A stretch of 64,000 bases of DNA from Anisus vortex (Eukaryota; Mollusca; Gastropoda; Planorbidae), in the NCBI GenBank assembly GCA_949126835.1, contig OX421497.1, positions 2,534,271 to 2,598,270 of the forward strand. The letters are read 5' to 3'. The notes under the pieces are model-generated. The model searched no databases and had not been told where the DNA came from. It saw only the letters and a program-made list of their open reading frames with translations. The translations under genes and the position numbers were made by a program. Of this stretch, positions 55,423 to 64,000 are shown piece by piece (the first letter of the stretch is position 1; each line of letters begins with the position of its first letter).

Positions 55423-55788
55423 TTGCATTAACTTGAAGTGTTGGATCACTGGAATGGATTTGCATTGAAACTGGACATCTCTTGTCGTGAAGTCATTTTG
55501 AAAACATTTTCCTCATTTAAGGCAAATTAAGATAGATGATCGTTTTCAGAAGTAAATTTAATCACTCAATGCGGAGTTTTCTAAACAAAGGCAAGACTTT
55601 CAAATTCATGGACTTGTGTTTCCACACCACATCAAGCCTTATTGGCTTGATCTTACTACAAACTACTTAGATCTTGATCTGTTTATTGTGGAAGAATATT
55701 TAAATTTTGTTTCATTTTGAACATCCGAAAAATGGGCATCGAAATGTGGCGATTTGCGGGAAAATCTAAAAGGAATAGATGCTTAGGA

Positions 55789-55989
55789 AAGTCATCCGTT
55801 GTCATCTGCAAGGTATTCGCTCTACTTTCAGCTTTTGGTTTAATTTACTCTAGTAAACATATTTTATGGCACATGAAATGTTTTAAGCATACCAAAAAGT
55901 CACTTAAACTTGACCACTCAGAAGTGACTAAATATGTACCTGACATTGAACGATTAGCAAAGAGCATTCAACAAAAAGGCGCTCATTAA
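55789..55989 (+). pseudogene. hAT transposase C-terminal dimerisation-domain remnant
   Basis: The open frame ends at the TAA at 55987-55989 and includes FALLSAFGLIYSSKHIL, then FKHTKKSLKLDH and TKYVPDIERLAKSIQ. The hAT C-terminal dimerisation domain has a 'LLSxFGSTYxCE..FS.MK..K...R..L.DEHL' pattern (family knowledge). Here the conserved STYxCE and FSxMK residues are altered, and the upstream catalytic D-D-E region is not recognisable. It is therefore a dead copy. The natural stop and its position near the right part of the host element agree with the expected C-terminus. Confidence 0.65.
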
Positions 55990-56699
55990 TTGATACATGC
56001 TAATTACATTCAAAATAGTTTTTATTCTCATCTCTCTTAACTAAGCATAAATATAATTATTTCTAAAACAAATGTGTTTGTTTTATTATTGTAATAAATA
56101 TAACAATATAAAAGGCTTATTTACTAGCATTAATGTTGTGATTTTTAATGTTTTAAAAAAGAACTCCTTAAATCGACTTTATTAATGCAGAAAATTTTTA
56201 TTTACGACGTAAATTAGTCTTCTACATGTACTTCATGTTGGAAAAAGAGTCTATTGCTGAATATGTATAAAGAAATAATAATTTTTAAGTGACACTATTT
56301 AAATGAAAAAAATTAATTCGTTGTAGCATTGCTATCATCAAATATGTAGAATGTAATTAAAGGGAGATAATTAACCAGTTTTCTTTGCGTTAACATTGCA
56401 TTTAATATGATTTTTTTTTTGTTTTCTTTTAAAACAATTAATGGCTTACAATTTATAATTTTAAAATGGTTAAAGAAATGGTTGAAATTTATATAAATAT
56501 TATATGATTAAAAATATATATGTAAATTTTTTAACATTACATTAACTACTCAATTTGTATGATAACTACGTATCTATTCCGCCAAACTGTAATGGCTCAC
56601 TCAAAAATAAACATGTCATAAAGTAAATATAATAGCGGAATTCTCTGCTAATAAAACTATAAAGAATGTAAAGAAATGATTATTATTATGTCTTGACAA

Positions 56700-57296
56700 A
56701 CAAATTGTTTCTGTAAAATTGTGGAAAAAATTTTAAATAAACGCTTAATATATTTTCTGGAAAGTAATAACTTAATATCAAAGACTCAATGTGGATTTAG
56801 AATAAATCATTCAACAACAGATCATCTCATTAGATTAGAAACATTTATTAGAGAAGCTTTTGTTAGGAAAGAACATGTGATAGCTGTTTTTTTCGATTTA
56901 GAAAAGGCGTTTGACACTACATGGAAATATGGAATTTTAAAAGATCTATATTCCTTAGGTTTAAGAGGAAATTTACCAAAATTTATATCAAACTTTCTAA
57001 GCAACCGAACATTCCAAGTAAATATTGGAAATTATTTATCAGATACATTTATTCAAGAAGAAGGTGTCCCTCAAGGAAGCGTATTGTCGCCTACACTATT
57101 TAATATAAAAATAAACAATATCACTGAATGCTTATTACAGAATACAAAATGTTCTCTATACGTCGATGACTTTGTGATCTATTATAGAGCTAATTGTATG
57201 ATAGAAATACAGAATCATCTACAACTTCAAATCAATAAAATTCAGAATGGACCGAAAAGAATGGATTTAAATTTTCTGCTCAAAAAACAAAAGTAG
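56700..57296 (+). pseudogene. LINE reverse-transcriptase domain (truncated, frameshifted)
   Basis: This synthesises cDNA from the element's RNA in the parent family. Visible motifs are FFDLEKAFDTTW (motif A, catalytic Asp), GVPQGSVLSPTLFNI (motif B) and SLYVDDFVIYY (motif C, YVDD, two catalytic Asp). All three are intact. The frame starts mid-domain. Any ATG or GTG start called here (for example GTG at 56721) is meaningless because upstream codons TNCFCKI are in frame. Homology leaves this frame at about 57247, where one base is missing; the stop at 57294-57296 is a consequence. The protein is not functional as it stands. Confidence 0.88.
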
Positions 57297-57352
57297 TGCA
57301 TTTCTGTCAGATGCACAAAAAACACCCCGACCCTGAACTATACCTTTATAAA
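57248..57352 (+). pseudogene. LINE RT segment in a shifted frame between two indels
   Basis: This frame reads WTEKNGFKFSAQKTKVVHF and then CQMHKKHPDPELYLY, the segment that follows motif C. A run of seven A at 57350-57356 contains an apparent extra base that returns the reading to the original frame. Two compensating indels therefore break the ORF. Confidence 0.75.
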
Positions 57353-57356
57353 AAAA

Positions 57357-58823
57357 CAGATTCCTGTAACTACTAACGTCAAATTTCTCGGAGTAACATT
57401 TGATAGTAAATTAAATTTCCTGCTACATATAAAGGAACTAAAATCCAAGTGTCAAAAATCCACAAATCTACTGAAAACTTTAGCAAATACAGATTGGGGA
57501 GGAGAGAAAAAAAGTCTACTGAAAATATATAGATCACACATTCGATCAAAATTAGATTATGGATGTTTAGTATACGGATCAGCAAGAACATCATATCTAA
57601 AAATGCTTGATCCTGTACAAAATCAATGTCTACGTCTATGTCTAGGAGCATTTAGAACTACTCCATGTACCAGTTTGCAAATAGAAGCAAATGAATCACC
57701 ACTACAAAATAGAAGACTCAAGCTATCATTACAATATGCACTAAAACTAAAATCCTTACCGAATAATCCAGCGTATGTATGTGTTTTTCACCCACAAGAA
57801 AAAAACAGCTTCACCGAAAACTCAAAATATATACCAACTTTTGGACTTCGAATTGAAAAAGAAATGATCGAAACTAAAATTGAATTTAGATTTATAAAAA
57901 GATATTATATACCAAAAACTCCACCATGGCTTTTTGAAATCCCGCCTATAAACTTAGAATTAAACCATAGAAATAAAAAGGATCCTTGCATGGATATGTT
58001 CCAAGAAGTGCTACAAAAATACCCAAATTATGTACAAATATACACAGACGGATCGAAAAATGATACAGCGACATCTTCGGTTGCTCTTACCTCAAATACA
58101 AGTAAAAAAAGAAAATATAATTCCAGTATCTCAATAAATACTGCAGAGGCTTTAGCAATATGCCTGGCATTAGACATTGCAGAGGAATCAGAAAACCAAA
58201 ATTTTGTTATTTTATCCGATTCGTTATCTTGTCTTACTGCTATGGGAAACTGTAATACCAGATTATCTGCCTTGGACATTTTGACAAAATACCAATCAAT
58301 ATATGAAAGAGGCAAACGTGTCGTTTTCTGTTGGGTTCCTGGTCATGCAGGGATAGATGGAAATGAAAAAGCTGACAGAGAGGCTAAAGCCGCCCTGTTG
58401 TTATCAGAGAGTATTATCCCAATACCATATCGAGACTTGAAACCTTTAATAATTAAACATGAAAGACAAACATGGACTAACTTCTTGAAAACCGAATGCA
58501 ATAAACTGCAGTATTTGGAAAATTCAAAAACCTGGCATGATACAGGCCAACTTGTTCGAAAGGACGCAGTTATTCTCTGCAGACTACATACAGGACATAC
58601 GAAACTAACACATTCGTTTATCTTAAAACGAGAAATGGCCCCAATGTGTGCTTTCTGCAATGCCAACTTAACAGTGTCTCACATTTTGTTGGAATGTAAT
58701 ACATTTGATGACATTCGACGTAAATTCTATTACTGTAGAACTCTTCATGAACTTTTCAGCAAAATTAAACCAAAACATATAATAAACTATATTAAAGAAA
58801 TACAACTGTACAACAAAATCTAA
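57357..58823 (+). pseudogene. LINE thumb, RNase H and zinc-knuckle domains, still open
   Basis: This frame is open for about 488 codons; the first ATG is at 57603, which is not a biological start. In order it shows RT motif E and thumb (VKFLGVTFDSKLNF, then RSKLDYGCLVYG) and an RNase H domain with all four expected acidic positions: YTDGSK, NTAEALAI, ILSDSLS and GHAGIDGNEKAD. A C-terminal CAFC...SHILLEC (C-x2-C-x7-H-x4-C) follows. In living elements RNase H removes the RNA template strand after first-strand synthesis. The RNase H and knuckle look undamaged, so this is a fairly recent insertion despite the frameshifts upstream. Confidence 0.88.
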
Positions 58824-59253
58824 AGATATAAGAACAATAAAATGAATACAAGAGAAAAATGACAACAACGTTATCAAAAAGGCCCTATATAACCTTCGAT
58901 GTTGATGAGCCGGAAATTCAACAATTCAATTCAATTCAAACATATTCAAATGTTCATACATTAACCAATGCTGTAAATGTTAATAAATGAAATGGTGTAT
59001 TAGCTATGAATGGATTAGAAAAAAAAAAAGATGATAATAACAAACGAGTTAATTTGTTATTACATATAAAACGCTTTAATGATTTTCTCTATATCGCTCA
59101 TTTTCTTTTGGTCTTGCTACGGCACTAAATAAATTGTCTTATAAAAATAATATAGTTGAGCTTTTTTACTTTCACCCTTTTGGCATGCTGAATGATTTAG
59201 AAATCCTAATTTGGCACACTATAAGCAAAAGGTTGCCGACCCCTGGTTTAGGC

Positions 59254-59423
59254 TATATCTCTACCATGAAACGATTTCGCATTTATAATCGAGTATTATT
59301 TACATATCTTCTTTCTAGAAAGAAGATTATTTGACAAAAATAGATGATTAAATAGCCTAAATGTAAAAAAAAAAAAAAAAACAAGAAAATAATGGTGAAT
59401 ATTATTATCACTAGTAAAGTAGG
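59254..59423. other. No gene recognised
   Basis: A short AT-rich gap with an A run at about 59366-59381. Confidence 0.4.
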
Positions 59424-59715
59424 CTACCCGTCGGGGCCAAAATGATCATACGGCCCGGTGAAGCAGCATTCACCGGTTTCTGTGGCCACTGCATACTAGG
59501 GCAGCGATGGCGAACCTATGGCACGCGTGCCACACCTGGCACGCACAGCCTTTTCTGTGGGCACGCGAGCATTTACCAAAAATGGAGCAGGTAAGTTATG
59601 GTATTAGGTTTTAATTGCTGTGTTGGCACGTTGAAAGAAATAAGTTGGTCTTGTATTGTACTTTGGACACGCGGCCTCACAAAGGTTCGCCATCACTGTA
59701 CTAGGGGATGTTATT
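59424..59715 (-). mobile_element. SINE copy l, tail half, interrupted by hAT-4
   Basis: Reverse orientation: 'CGTCGGGGCCAAAATGATCA', 'GTGAAGCAGCATTCACCGGT', GTGGCCACTGCATACTAGGG. The SINE text breaks at 59501 inside CATACTAGGGGAT and resumes at 59699 with TACTAGGGGATG, then ends. Confidence 0.85.
59502..59698. mobile_element. hAT-4 MITE, 197 bp, perfect TSD, inside a SINE
   Basis: It begins CAGCGATGGCGAACCTATGG and ends AAAGGTTCGCCATCACTG, an inverted repeat of about 15 bases with one mismatch. TACTAGGG at 59494-59501 and 59699-59706 is the 8-bp duplication of SINE sequence. It contains GGCACGCGTGCC and GGCACGCGAGC words. No coding sequence. Confidence 0.95.
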
Positions 59716-60120
59716 TATGCTTCTTTTCAAAAGTATTAGGTTACATAATTGGAGTAAAATCTTTGTCACAATTTTAACCAACAGTCCCAGCTTCCAAGCG
59801 AGCCTTTTTGTTCGTCCAGATACGAAAAGCAAGACTTTTAGTTCAACGGAAGTAATGGATGGAGGAATAGCTCCTGTCCGAGGCATGACGAGATAGCCTG
59901 TTAAGGCACCTTTCTCCAAAAAAAACATATTCTTGTTTCTTTCAGCGTTTTGGTTGAGTCTTGTACTTTGACAAAGAATAAATCAATGAAGTTTGACTGA
60001 CCTGTTCAGGGATCCCATTCCATCTCCTTTAAATGTCGCCCGGGTAGACAAAAATAAGTTCTTCGACTGTGAAAACCGTGTGTCAATCGCCAGTTTATCT
60101 TAACCCATTAATGCCCAAGA
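59716..60120. other. No gene recognised
   Basis: No recognisable gene. The text 'GATCCCATTCCATCTCC' at about 60011 faintly recalls family X but is too short to call. Confidence 0.4.
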
Positions 60121-60313
60121 CAGTAGCGTAACTAAAGGTGGGTGGTTGGGGCGGTCCGCCCGGGCGCCCCAAGTTTGGAATAGCGCCATAATAACACTGT
60201 CTTAACCTTAAATTACAAAAAAAAAAAATTAAAATTAACATTAACAAAAGGCGCCTATTTCCACGTCCCCCCCCCCCCACCCCCAGACATAATCATCACT
60301 AGTTATGCCAGTG
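60121..60313. mobile_element. 193-bp DNA element with CAGTAGCGTAACTA ends
   Basis: The left end is CAGTAGCGTAACTA and the right end, read inward, CACTGGCATAACTA. 'GCGCCATAATAACACTGTCT' links it to 5937-6120. It contains an A run and a C run. No clear target duplication was seen. Confidence 0.65.
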
Positions 60314-60477
60314 TCCCAGTGGTATGTCCTACTCACTTTGTTTGCGTATAATGGGCTTGTTTCCTTGTTGGACTGCATCAAATAGTGTGTGTGTATAAAT
60401 GGGGCATGATGGCCTTTAATGGGTTACCTGCCATTAGTTGCGGTGAGGTGAAGTCAAATATCTCGCCTGACCAATCC
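60314..60477. other. No gene recognised
   Basis: A short gap with a GT-rich patch; nothing identifiable. Confidence 0.35.
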
Positions 60478-60680
60478 ATAGAACCGGTGAATCAGTTTTC
60501 ATCAGTTTCTGTGACCACGGCATACTAGGGGATTGTGTGGTCAGTACAATGCCCAGCCCCCTTTAGTTTACTGCAACTAATATCAGATACACATCGGAGC
60601 TGGGTAGACTCAGTCTTGTGAACAAATCCTAGCCTTTATCAGCATTCGAACCAAGGACCTTCGGGGCGCCAGCCCCGTAA
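60478..60680 (-). mobile_element. SINE copy m
   Basis: Reverse orientation from 'ATAGAACCGGTGAATCAG' to 'TTCGAACCAAGGACCTTCGG' and GGCGCCAGCC. The A-box end of the head is missing. Confidence 0.88.
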
Positions 60681-60754
60681 TTAAATGGCTGTAAAACATT
60701 TTATTTATCCAGAATGTTATAAAGAAAAAAACTTCAAATCTAACAATTTTGTAG

Positions 60755-61095
60755 AATTATGAAGAAATAAAATAATTTTGGTACCTGTAAGAAATAAAGT
60801 AATTTTGCTACCTGTAAGAAATAAGTACTTTTGCTACCTGTAAGAAATAAAGTAATTTGGCTACCTGTAAGAAAAAAAAGTAATCTGGTTTCCTCTAAGA
60901 AATTAAGTTATTTCGCTACCTGAAAGAATTAAAGTAATGTGGCTACCTGCAGGAAATAAACTAATTTTGCTACCTGTGAGAAAGAAAATTTTTTTGCTAC
61001 CTTTAAAAAGTAAACTAATTTTGCTACCTGTGAGAAAGAAAACAATTTTGCTACCTGTGAGAAATAAACTAATTTTGCTACCTGTAAGAAAACGT
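60755..61095. repeat. ~27-bp tandem repeat, unit with TTTTGCTACCTGTAAGAAAT
   Basis: About 12 degenerate copies. The last six are close to 27 bp and stay open on the minus strand as a FLTGSKISL-like 9-residue repeat. This is not a gene. Confidence 0.9.
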
Positions 61096-61292
61096 CGTAC
61101 CATAAGTGACCATGCACTCTCGGGCATTCAAGGTTGAATCTGAAGTTCAATGGAACTTTATAATCAAGTAACAATTCTATATATTCATCACATTCAGATT
61201 AGATTTAAATATTATATAGAAATCTATTTATTTTGTTTTAAAGTTGAAATAAAAATGCTGATATGTTGTTGTTTTTAAATGGCGGACTACAA
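61096..61292. other. No gene recognised
   Basis: AT-rich gap. Confidence 0.35.
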
Positions 61293-61294
61293 GA

Positions 61295-61555
61295 GGGGCA
61301 CGGACGCCGAGCGACTGCTCGTTCATCTGGCGTACCGGTTTGATTCCTGGTGACGGCTAGTATTTGTTCAGGGTCTGGAGGGTATCCCTGAGTCTACCCA
61401 GCTCTGATAGGTACCTGACGTTAGCTGGGGCAAAGTAAAGGCGGCTTGGCATTGTACTGGCCACATAATCCCCCAGTATGCCGTGGCCACAGAAACTGAT
61501 GAATACTGCTTCACCGGCCCTATGGATCAATTTGTTTCGACGGAATACTTTTACA
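61295..61555 (+). mobile_element. SINE copy n
   Basis: The head is partly decayed (GGACGCCGAGCGAC, CTGGCGTACCGG, GTTTGATTCCTGG) and the body is complete through 'CTGCTTCACCGGCCCTATGG' to 'CGACGGAATACTTTTAC'. Confidence 0.9.
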
Positions 61556-61603
61556 AAGAGACTACCAATACACATTTTCAGATACCGAGTAAAATAAACA
61601 AAT

Positions 61604-61725
61604 GGTTAAAGTAAAGGCGGCTGGGCATTGTACTGGCCACACAATCTCCGTTATGCCGTGGCAACAAAGCTACTTCATTGGTCCTATGTAACAATTAGGT
61701 CCGAAGTTTTACTTTACTATGTAAG
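61604..61725 (+). mobile_element. SINE copy o, 3' half only
   Basis: It starts at 'GGTTAAAGTAAAGGCGGCTG', about 50 bases after copy n ends, and runs to TTTTACTTTAC. A 5'-truncated second copy in the same orientation. Confidence 0.85.
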
Positions 61726-62028
61726 TCATTTCATTCTGGGGAAGTGCAAATGTCAAAAATAGGATTAAATGAGAACCAAATCTAAGTCTTCGAATCAAGT
61801 ATGAAAATCTACTCCCAATCCAGTTACATCATCACTTTTACTTGAAAAAACATTTTAGTATTTACCTTCGTTTAGACCCTACTGTTTTATTTGTATATGA
61901 TGTCGATGATGCTACATTTGTTTGCTTTGTCCTATGTTTGTAAAGTTTTGAGATTTTTAAGTGGCTTTATATCCTTTTTAGCAAAGAGAATTATATTCGT
62001 ATTTTTGCTTGTTTGTTGCTCAATGTTA
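61726..62028. other. No gene recognised
   Basis: Probably 3' untranslated sequence of the CR1/L2-type element whose tail follows, but no coding part is identifiable. Confidence 0.35.
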
Positions 62029-62097
62029 AATGCGCTCTGAGCTTACATTATGTTTGTTGGCAGCGCTATACAAATAAAATTATTATTATCATTAACT
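62029..62097 (+). mobile_element. CR1/L2-type 3' tail
   Basis: 'GCGCTCTGAGCTTACATTAT', GTTTGTTGGCAGCGCTATAC and AAATAAAATTATTATT. It matches the reverse complement of 36665-36730. Confidence 0.75.
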
Positions 62098-62795
62098 AGT
62101 GGGCAGTTTGTTGTAACACCCATGTACAATTTTTAAAATGTTGGTGCAATACATGTTTCAGGCCACAGTAAATTCACAATTAGCACCATTACCATTGCCC
62201 TTCAGTGCAGGCAATCTCTTCCCTTCTTTTTGTGCGAAATTCGAATTCATCTCATCGGCCAATCGCCATGACGGAAGCTTTCGTAAAATAGAAAATTTCC
62301 GGAAAGTTCCGGTTTCACTATTACAGGAAATAGACATTGGAGCCGGGGAGTAATTGTAATTGTGACCGCGCATTGATGACGTCAACACTTTGTGAAACTG
62401 AAATCAGGACCACTATTTAGAGGTTCTTTATTTAGAACTAGTTATCAAAATCATCTTGTGGTGTGGTCAGTTTTTTCTTATAAGTGAAGTCTTTTTCTCG
62501 ATAGCATTTTTTGGTCTCCGTGCTAATGCAGAATTTAGGCCTCCATGTTAAACTTTTTTTTTAAAAGTAATTTAACCCCCCAGAAGTGGCACATAAGAGA
62601 ATTTATCGGTATTCTCGGCATTCGAACGCTTCTGTCTTTCTTATCCAAAGGCATTGTCCGTCGTGGTCCTCCGTTGTTCTCTTTGTCCACCAGTTCTAAG
62701 GGTCGAGGACGAAAATAAATGTACGTCTGCTGTTTGTGACCAAATTGTTATAGCCATCCATAGAAGTTACTATTTGCTGAGTCCTAATTCTCTTT
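62098..62795. other. No gene recognised; CRE octamer
   Basis: A TGACGTCA octamer lies at 62377-62384 in a stretch of more balanced composition (62300-62400). No gene is identified. Confidence 0.4.
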
Positions 62796-62799
62796 AATA

Positions 62800-62957
62800 C
62801 ATTTTTGACCAGATATCTAGGAACAATCCTACACGTAGATGGAAGCTGTGAGTCAGAAATTCTAGTAAGGATTACTACAGCAATTGCGGCAATGGCTCGC
62901 CTAAACAGAATCTGGACCAGCAAAAGCATTAGTCTCCCAACAAAGCTCAGACTTTAA
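62800..62957 (+). pseudogene. LINE reverse-transcriptase fragment (post-motif-C segment)
   Basis: The + frame reads RYLGTILHVDGSCESEILV, then RIWTSKSISLPTKLRL. It resembles 'FxYLGxxLTxDGxxExEIxxRI...L.xIWxSKxISxxTKxxL' of LINE reverse transcriptases (family knowledge). It stops at a TAA and is joined to a family X 3' end at about 62958. Confidence 0.7.
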
Positions 62958-63075
62958 TAAAACACTAATAGAAATGGAGTACTAGACTCAAACCACGAAT
63001 GATAGTAGGGCGCAATAATCTTCTTTATAGAAGGGGGTGCCTGTAATATATAAGATAAGATAAAATAAGATTTTC
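62958..63075 (+). mobile_element. LINE family X 3' tail
   Basis: 'TAGACTCAAACCACGAATGA', TAGGGCGCAATAATCTTC, 'TATATAAGATAAGATAAAAT'. Same 3' end as at 53480-53572. Confidence 0.8.
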
Positions 63076-63800
63076 AGACTCACTCAAAATAGCGGTACTG
63101 ACTTATGTTAAATGTTATTAAAAGCCAGATAGTTAAACAAAAAATTTAAAACAAAAAGGGCTGTTGATCATTTACAATTTCATTTACTTCCCTAAAAGGA
63201 TTTACTTTTCTAATTGTTTGTAGTTAATTCGTTGACTACTTTAAAAAGAAATAAAAAATTCTGAACCCAACCAGTCAGCGCCATTGGTCTCCCTGCCTTC
63301 GACCCGCCCCCCACTCCCCGGCCGCAATATTACTAAGTGAAAGTGATTGATTCCGTTATGATATGAGTGGATTAGAAGAACAGACAAATAAACGGATTTC
63401 TTCGTGGCTCCGTGAGCTTTTCTGCAGTTTCACCCGCGCCCCTATTGAACTCTGGGGGAGCTGGCGATCCCTTGGGAGCCCGCCAGAAGTCACGCGCGGA
63501 GCTAGCAACTGCTCCGACTCCACGTTCGACATATTCATTCTCCACCCCCCCCCCACACCCCTATAGCTCCATATTTATTTTATTTCGTCATCGGTGTCCA
63601 CTCGGCCCACCCCCACCCTACTTCATATCTTCTCTATTCTTGTCCAATCTGACGTGCAAGCAGCCAATAACATTTTGTGGGTTGGGATGAATCGGTATTA
63701 CTTATTGCATTGACCACTAGGCTTTGGCCGCATCGACAAACGGATTAAGCGTGTGTGTATTATATCTTTTAGGGGGGAGGGGTCCATTTAGATTAGTCTA
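63076..63800. other. No gene recognised; GC-richer unique patch
   Basis: Bases 63270-63560 are GC-richer and non-repetitive, with open frames of 66-92 codons lacking motifs. Candidate regulatory or exon DNA, unproven. Confidence 0.4.
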
Positions 63801-63802
63801 TG

Positions 63803-63856
63803 TGGGCATGGTGCTAGAGCCGGCAGCGCGTTTAGCTGGCCCACCGAAGGTCCTGT
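63803..63856 (+). mobile_element. SINE copy p, head only
   Basis: 'GAGCCGGCAGCGCGTTTAGC', TGGCCCACCGAAGGTCCTG. It stops at the end of the anticodon-arm-like part, before the B box. Confidence 0.8.
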
Positions 63857-63861
63857 AATAT

Positions 63862-64000
63862 ACCCGTCGGACCAAATTGATCATAGGGCCGATGAAGCGG
63901 CGTTCACCAGTTTCTGTGACCACGGCATACTAGGGTGATGTGTGGCTAGCACAATGCCAAGCCACCTTTACTTAATTAACCCAACTAAGGTCAGGTAACC
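63862..64000 (-). mobile_element. SINE copy q, tail half, runs off the window
   Basis: 'TACCCGTCGGACCAAATTGA', 'CGATGAAGCGGCGTTCACCA', 'GTGACCACGGCATACTAGGG', and on to the window end. It lies in opposite orientation to the head fragment p, only a few bases away. Confidence 0.88.

Larger units (their letters stand above)
56690..58950 (+). mobile_element. I/Nimb-like LINE, 5'-truncated, nested in hAT-1
   Basis: The copy starts abruptly inside the reverse-transcriptase finger region (TNCFCKIVEKI at about 56700) and has no endonuclease or first ORF, as expected from incomplete target-primed reverse transcription. It ends after the stop at 58823 with about 120 bases of 3' sequence and ATTCAATTCAATTCAA near 58923-58939. 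Flanking DNA on both sides belongs to one hAT element. RT and RNase H on one ORF with a terminal zinc knuckle place it in the I group. Resemblance to the snail element nimbus is my inference. Two frameshifts separate the RT from the rest. Confidence 0.85.
54977..59245 (+). mobile_element. hAT-1 element, 4269 bp including a nested LINE
   Basis: The left end is AAGGAGTCGGCAACC (first base altered from C) and the right end, read inward, is CAGGGGTCGGCAACC. The target duplications GTTTAGGC at 54969-54976 and 59246-59253 are perfect. The outer arms align with element B at 1836-3573 (for example 'TTGAAGCCGATGTTTCTGA', 'AAACAAAGGCAAGACTTT', 'GCTACGG...AAATTGTCTT'). Without the LINE at about 56690-58950 it would be roughly 2.0 kb. 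Transposase remnants are present but broken. Confidence 0.92.

Noticed and set aside
56721..57296. A protein starting with GTG at 56721
   Set aside because: Homology to reverse transcriptase continues upstream in frame (TNCFCKI). The start is an artefact of 5' truncation.
57603..58823. Stand-alone RNase H gene
   Set aside because: It is the 3' part of the frameshifted LINE ORF; the frame is open from about 57357, and reverse-transcriptase segments precede it.

Overview
This window looks like a repeat-saturated, gene-poor stretch of animal nuclear DNA, most probably from a gastropod mollusc (heterobranch snail or slug). That assignment is inference. It rests on a tRNA-headed SINE present in about 17 copies, many 5'-truncated LINE relics including an I/Nimb-like element with an RNase H domain, hAT, Helitron and piggyBac-like non-autonomous elements, abundant micro- and minisatellites, an AT-rich background, and no operons or prokaryotic-style genes. 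I found no convincing cellular protein-coding exon. The one gene I regard as intact is a tRNA-Glu(CTC) on the minus strand at 53828-53899.

Layout. 1-9 kb: the window opens inside an 81-bp TTAA-flanked MITE, then come two tandem hAT elements sharing three copies of one 8-bp target site (1639-3581), a SINE, a short DNA element and LINE tails. 9-21 kb: LINE 3' fragments, one of them split by a 560-bp DNA element, then tandem arrays with 18-bp, 42-bp, 16-bp and 28/29-bp units and a Helitron. 21-33 kb: SINEs, four of the five TTAA MITE copies lie at or before 25.8 kb, a 2.6-kb purine-only-like GA array (27.2-29.9 kb) and a TATCTGTC array. 33-42 kb: LINE relics, one carrying a 708-bp hAT element with perfect target duplications, and an inverted hAT-1 relic. 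42-45 kb: a 1.84-kb AT-rich satellite with a 47-bp unit. 45-50 kb: Helitron pieces carrying a tRNA-like module, a 116-bp foldback and a 670-bp PIF/Harbinger-like element. 50-60 kb: a 79-bp tandem array, the tRNA-Glu gene, a 349-bp hAT MITE, and a 4.27-kb hAT copy that hosts a 2.26-kb LINE. 60-64 kb: more SINEs, a 27-bp array and LINE tails.

How the parts relate. The window is best read as a stratified record of transposition. Perfect target-site duplications let several insertions be ordered: hAT into SINE (59.5 kb), hAT into LINE (39.5 kb), LINE into hAT (56.7 kb), a DNA element into LINE (11.8 kb), and hAT into the target duplication of another hAT (1.6 kb). Most long open frames are artefacts of tandem repeats whose unit lacks stop codons, or are readings through SINE copies. 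All family names are from recognisable termini and protein motifs read by eye; no database search was possible.
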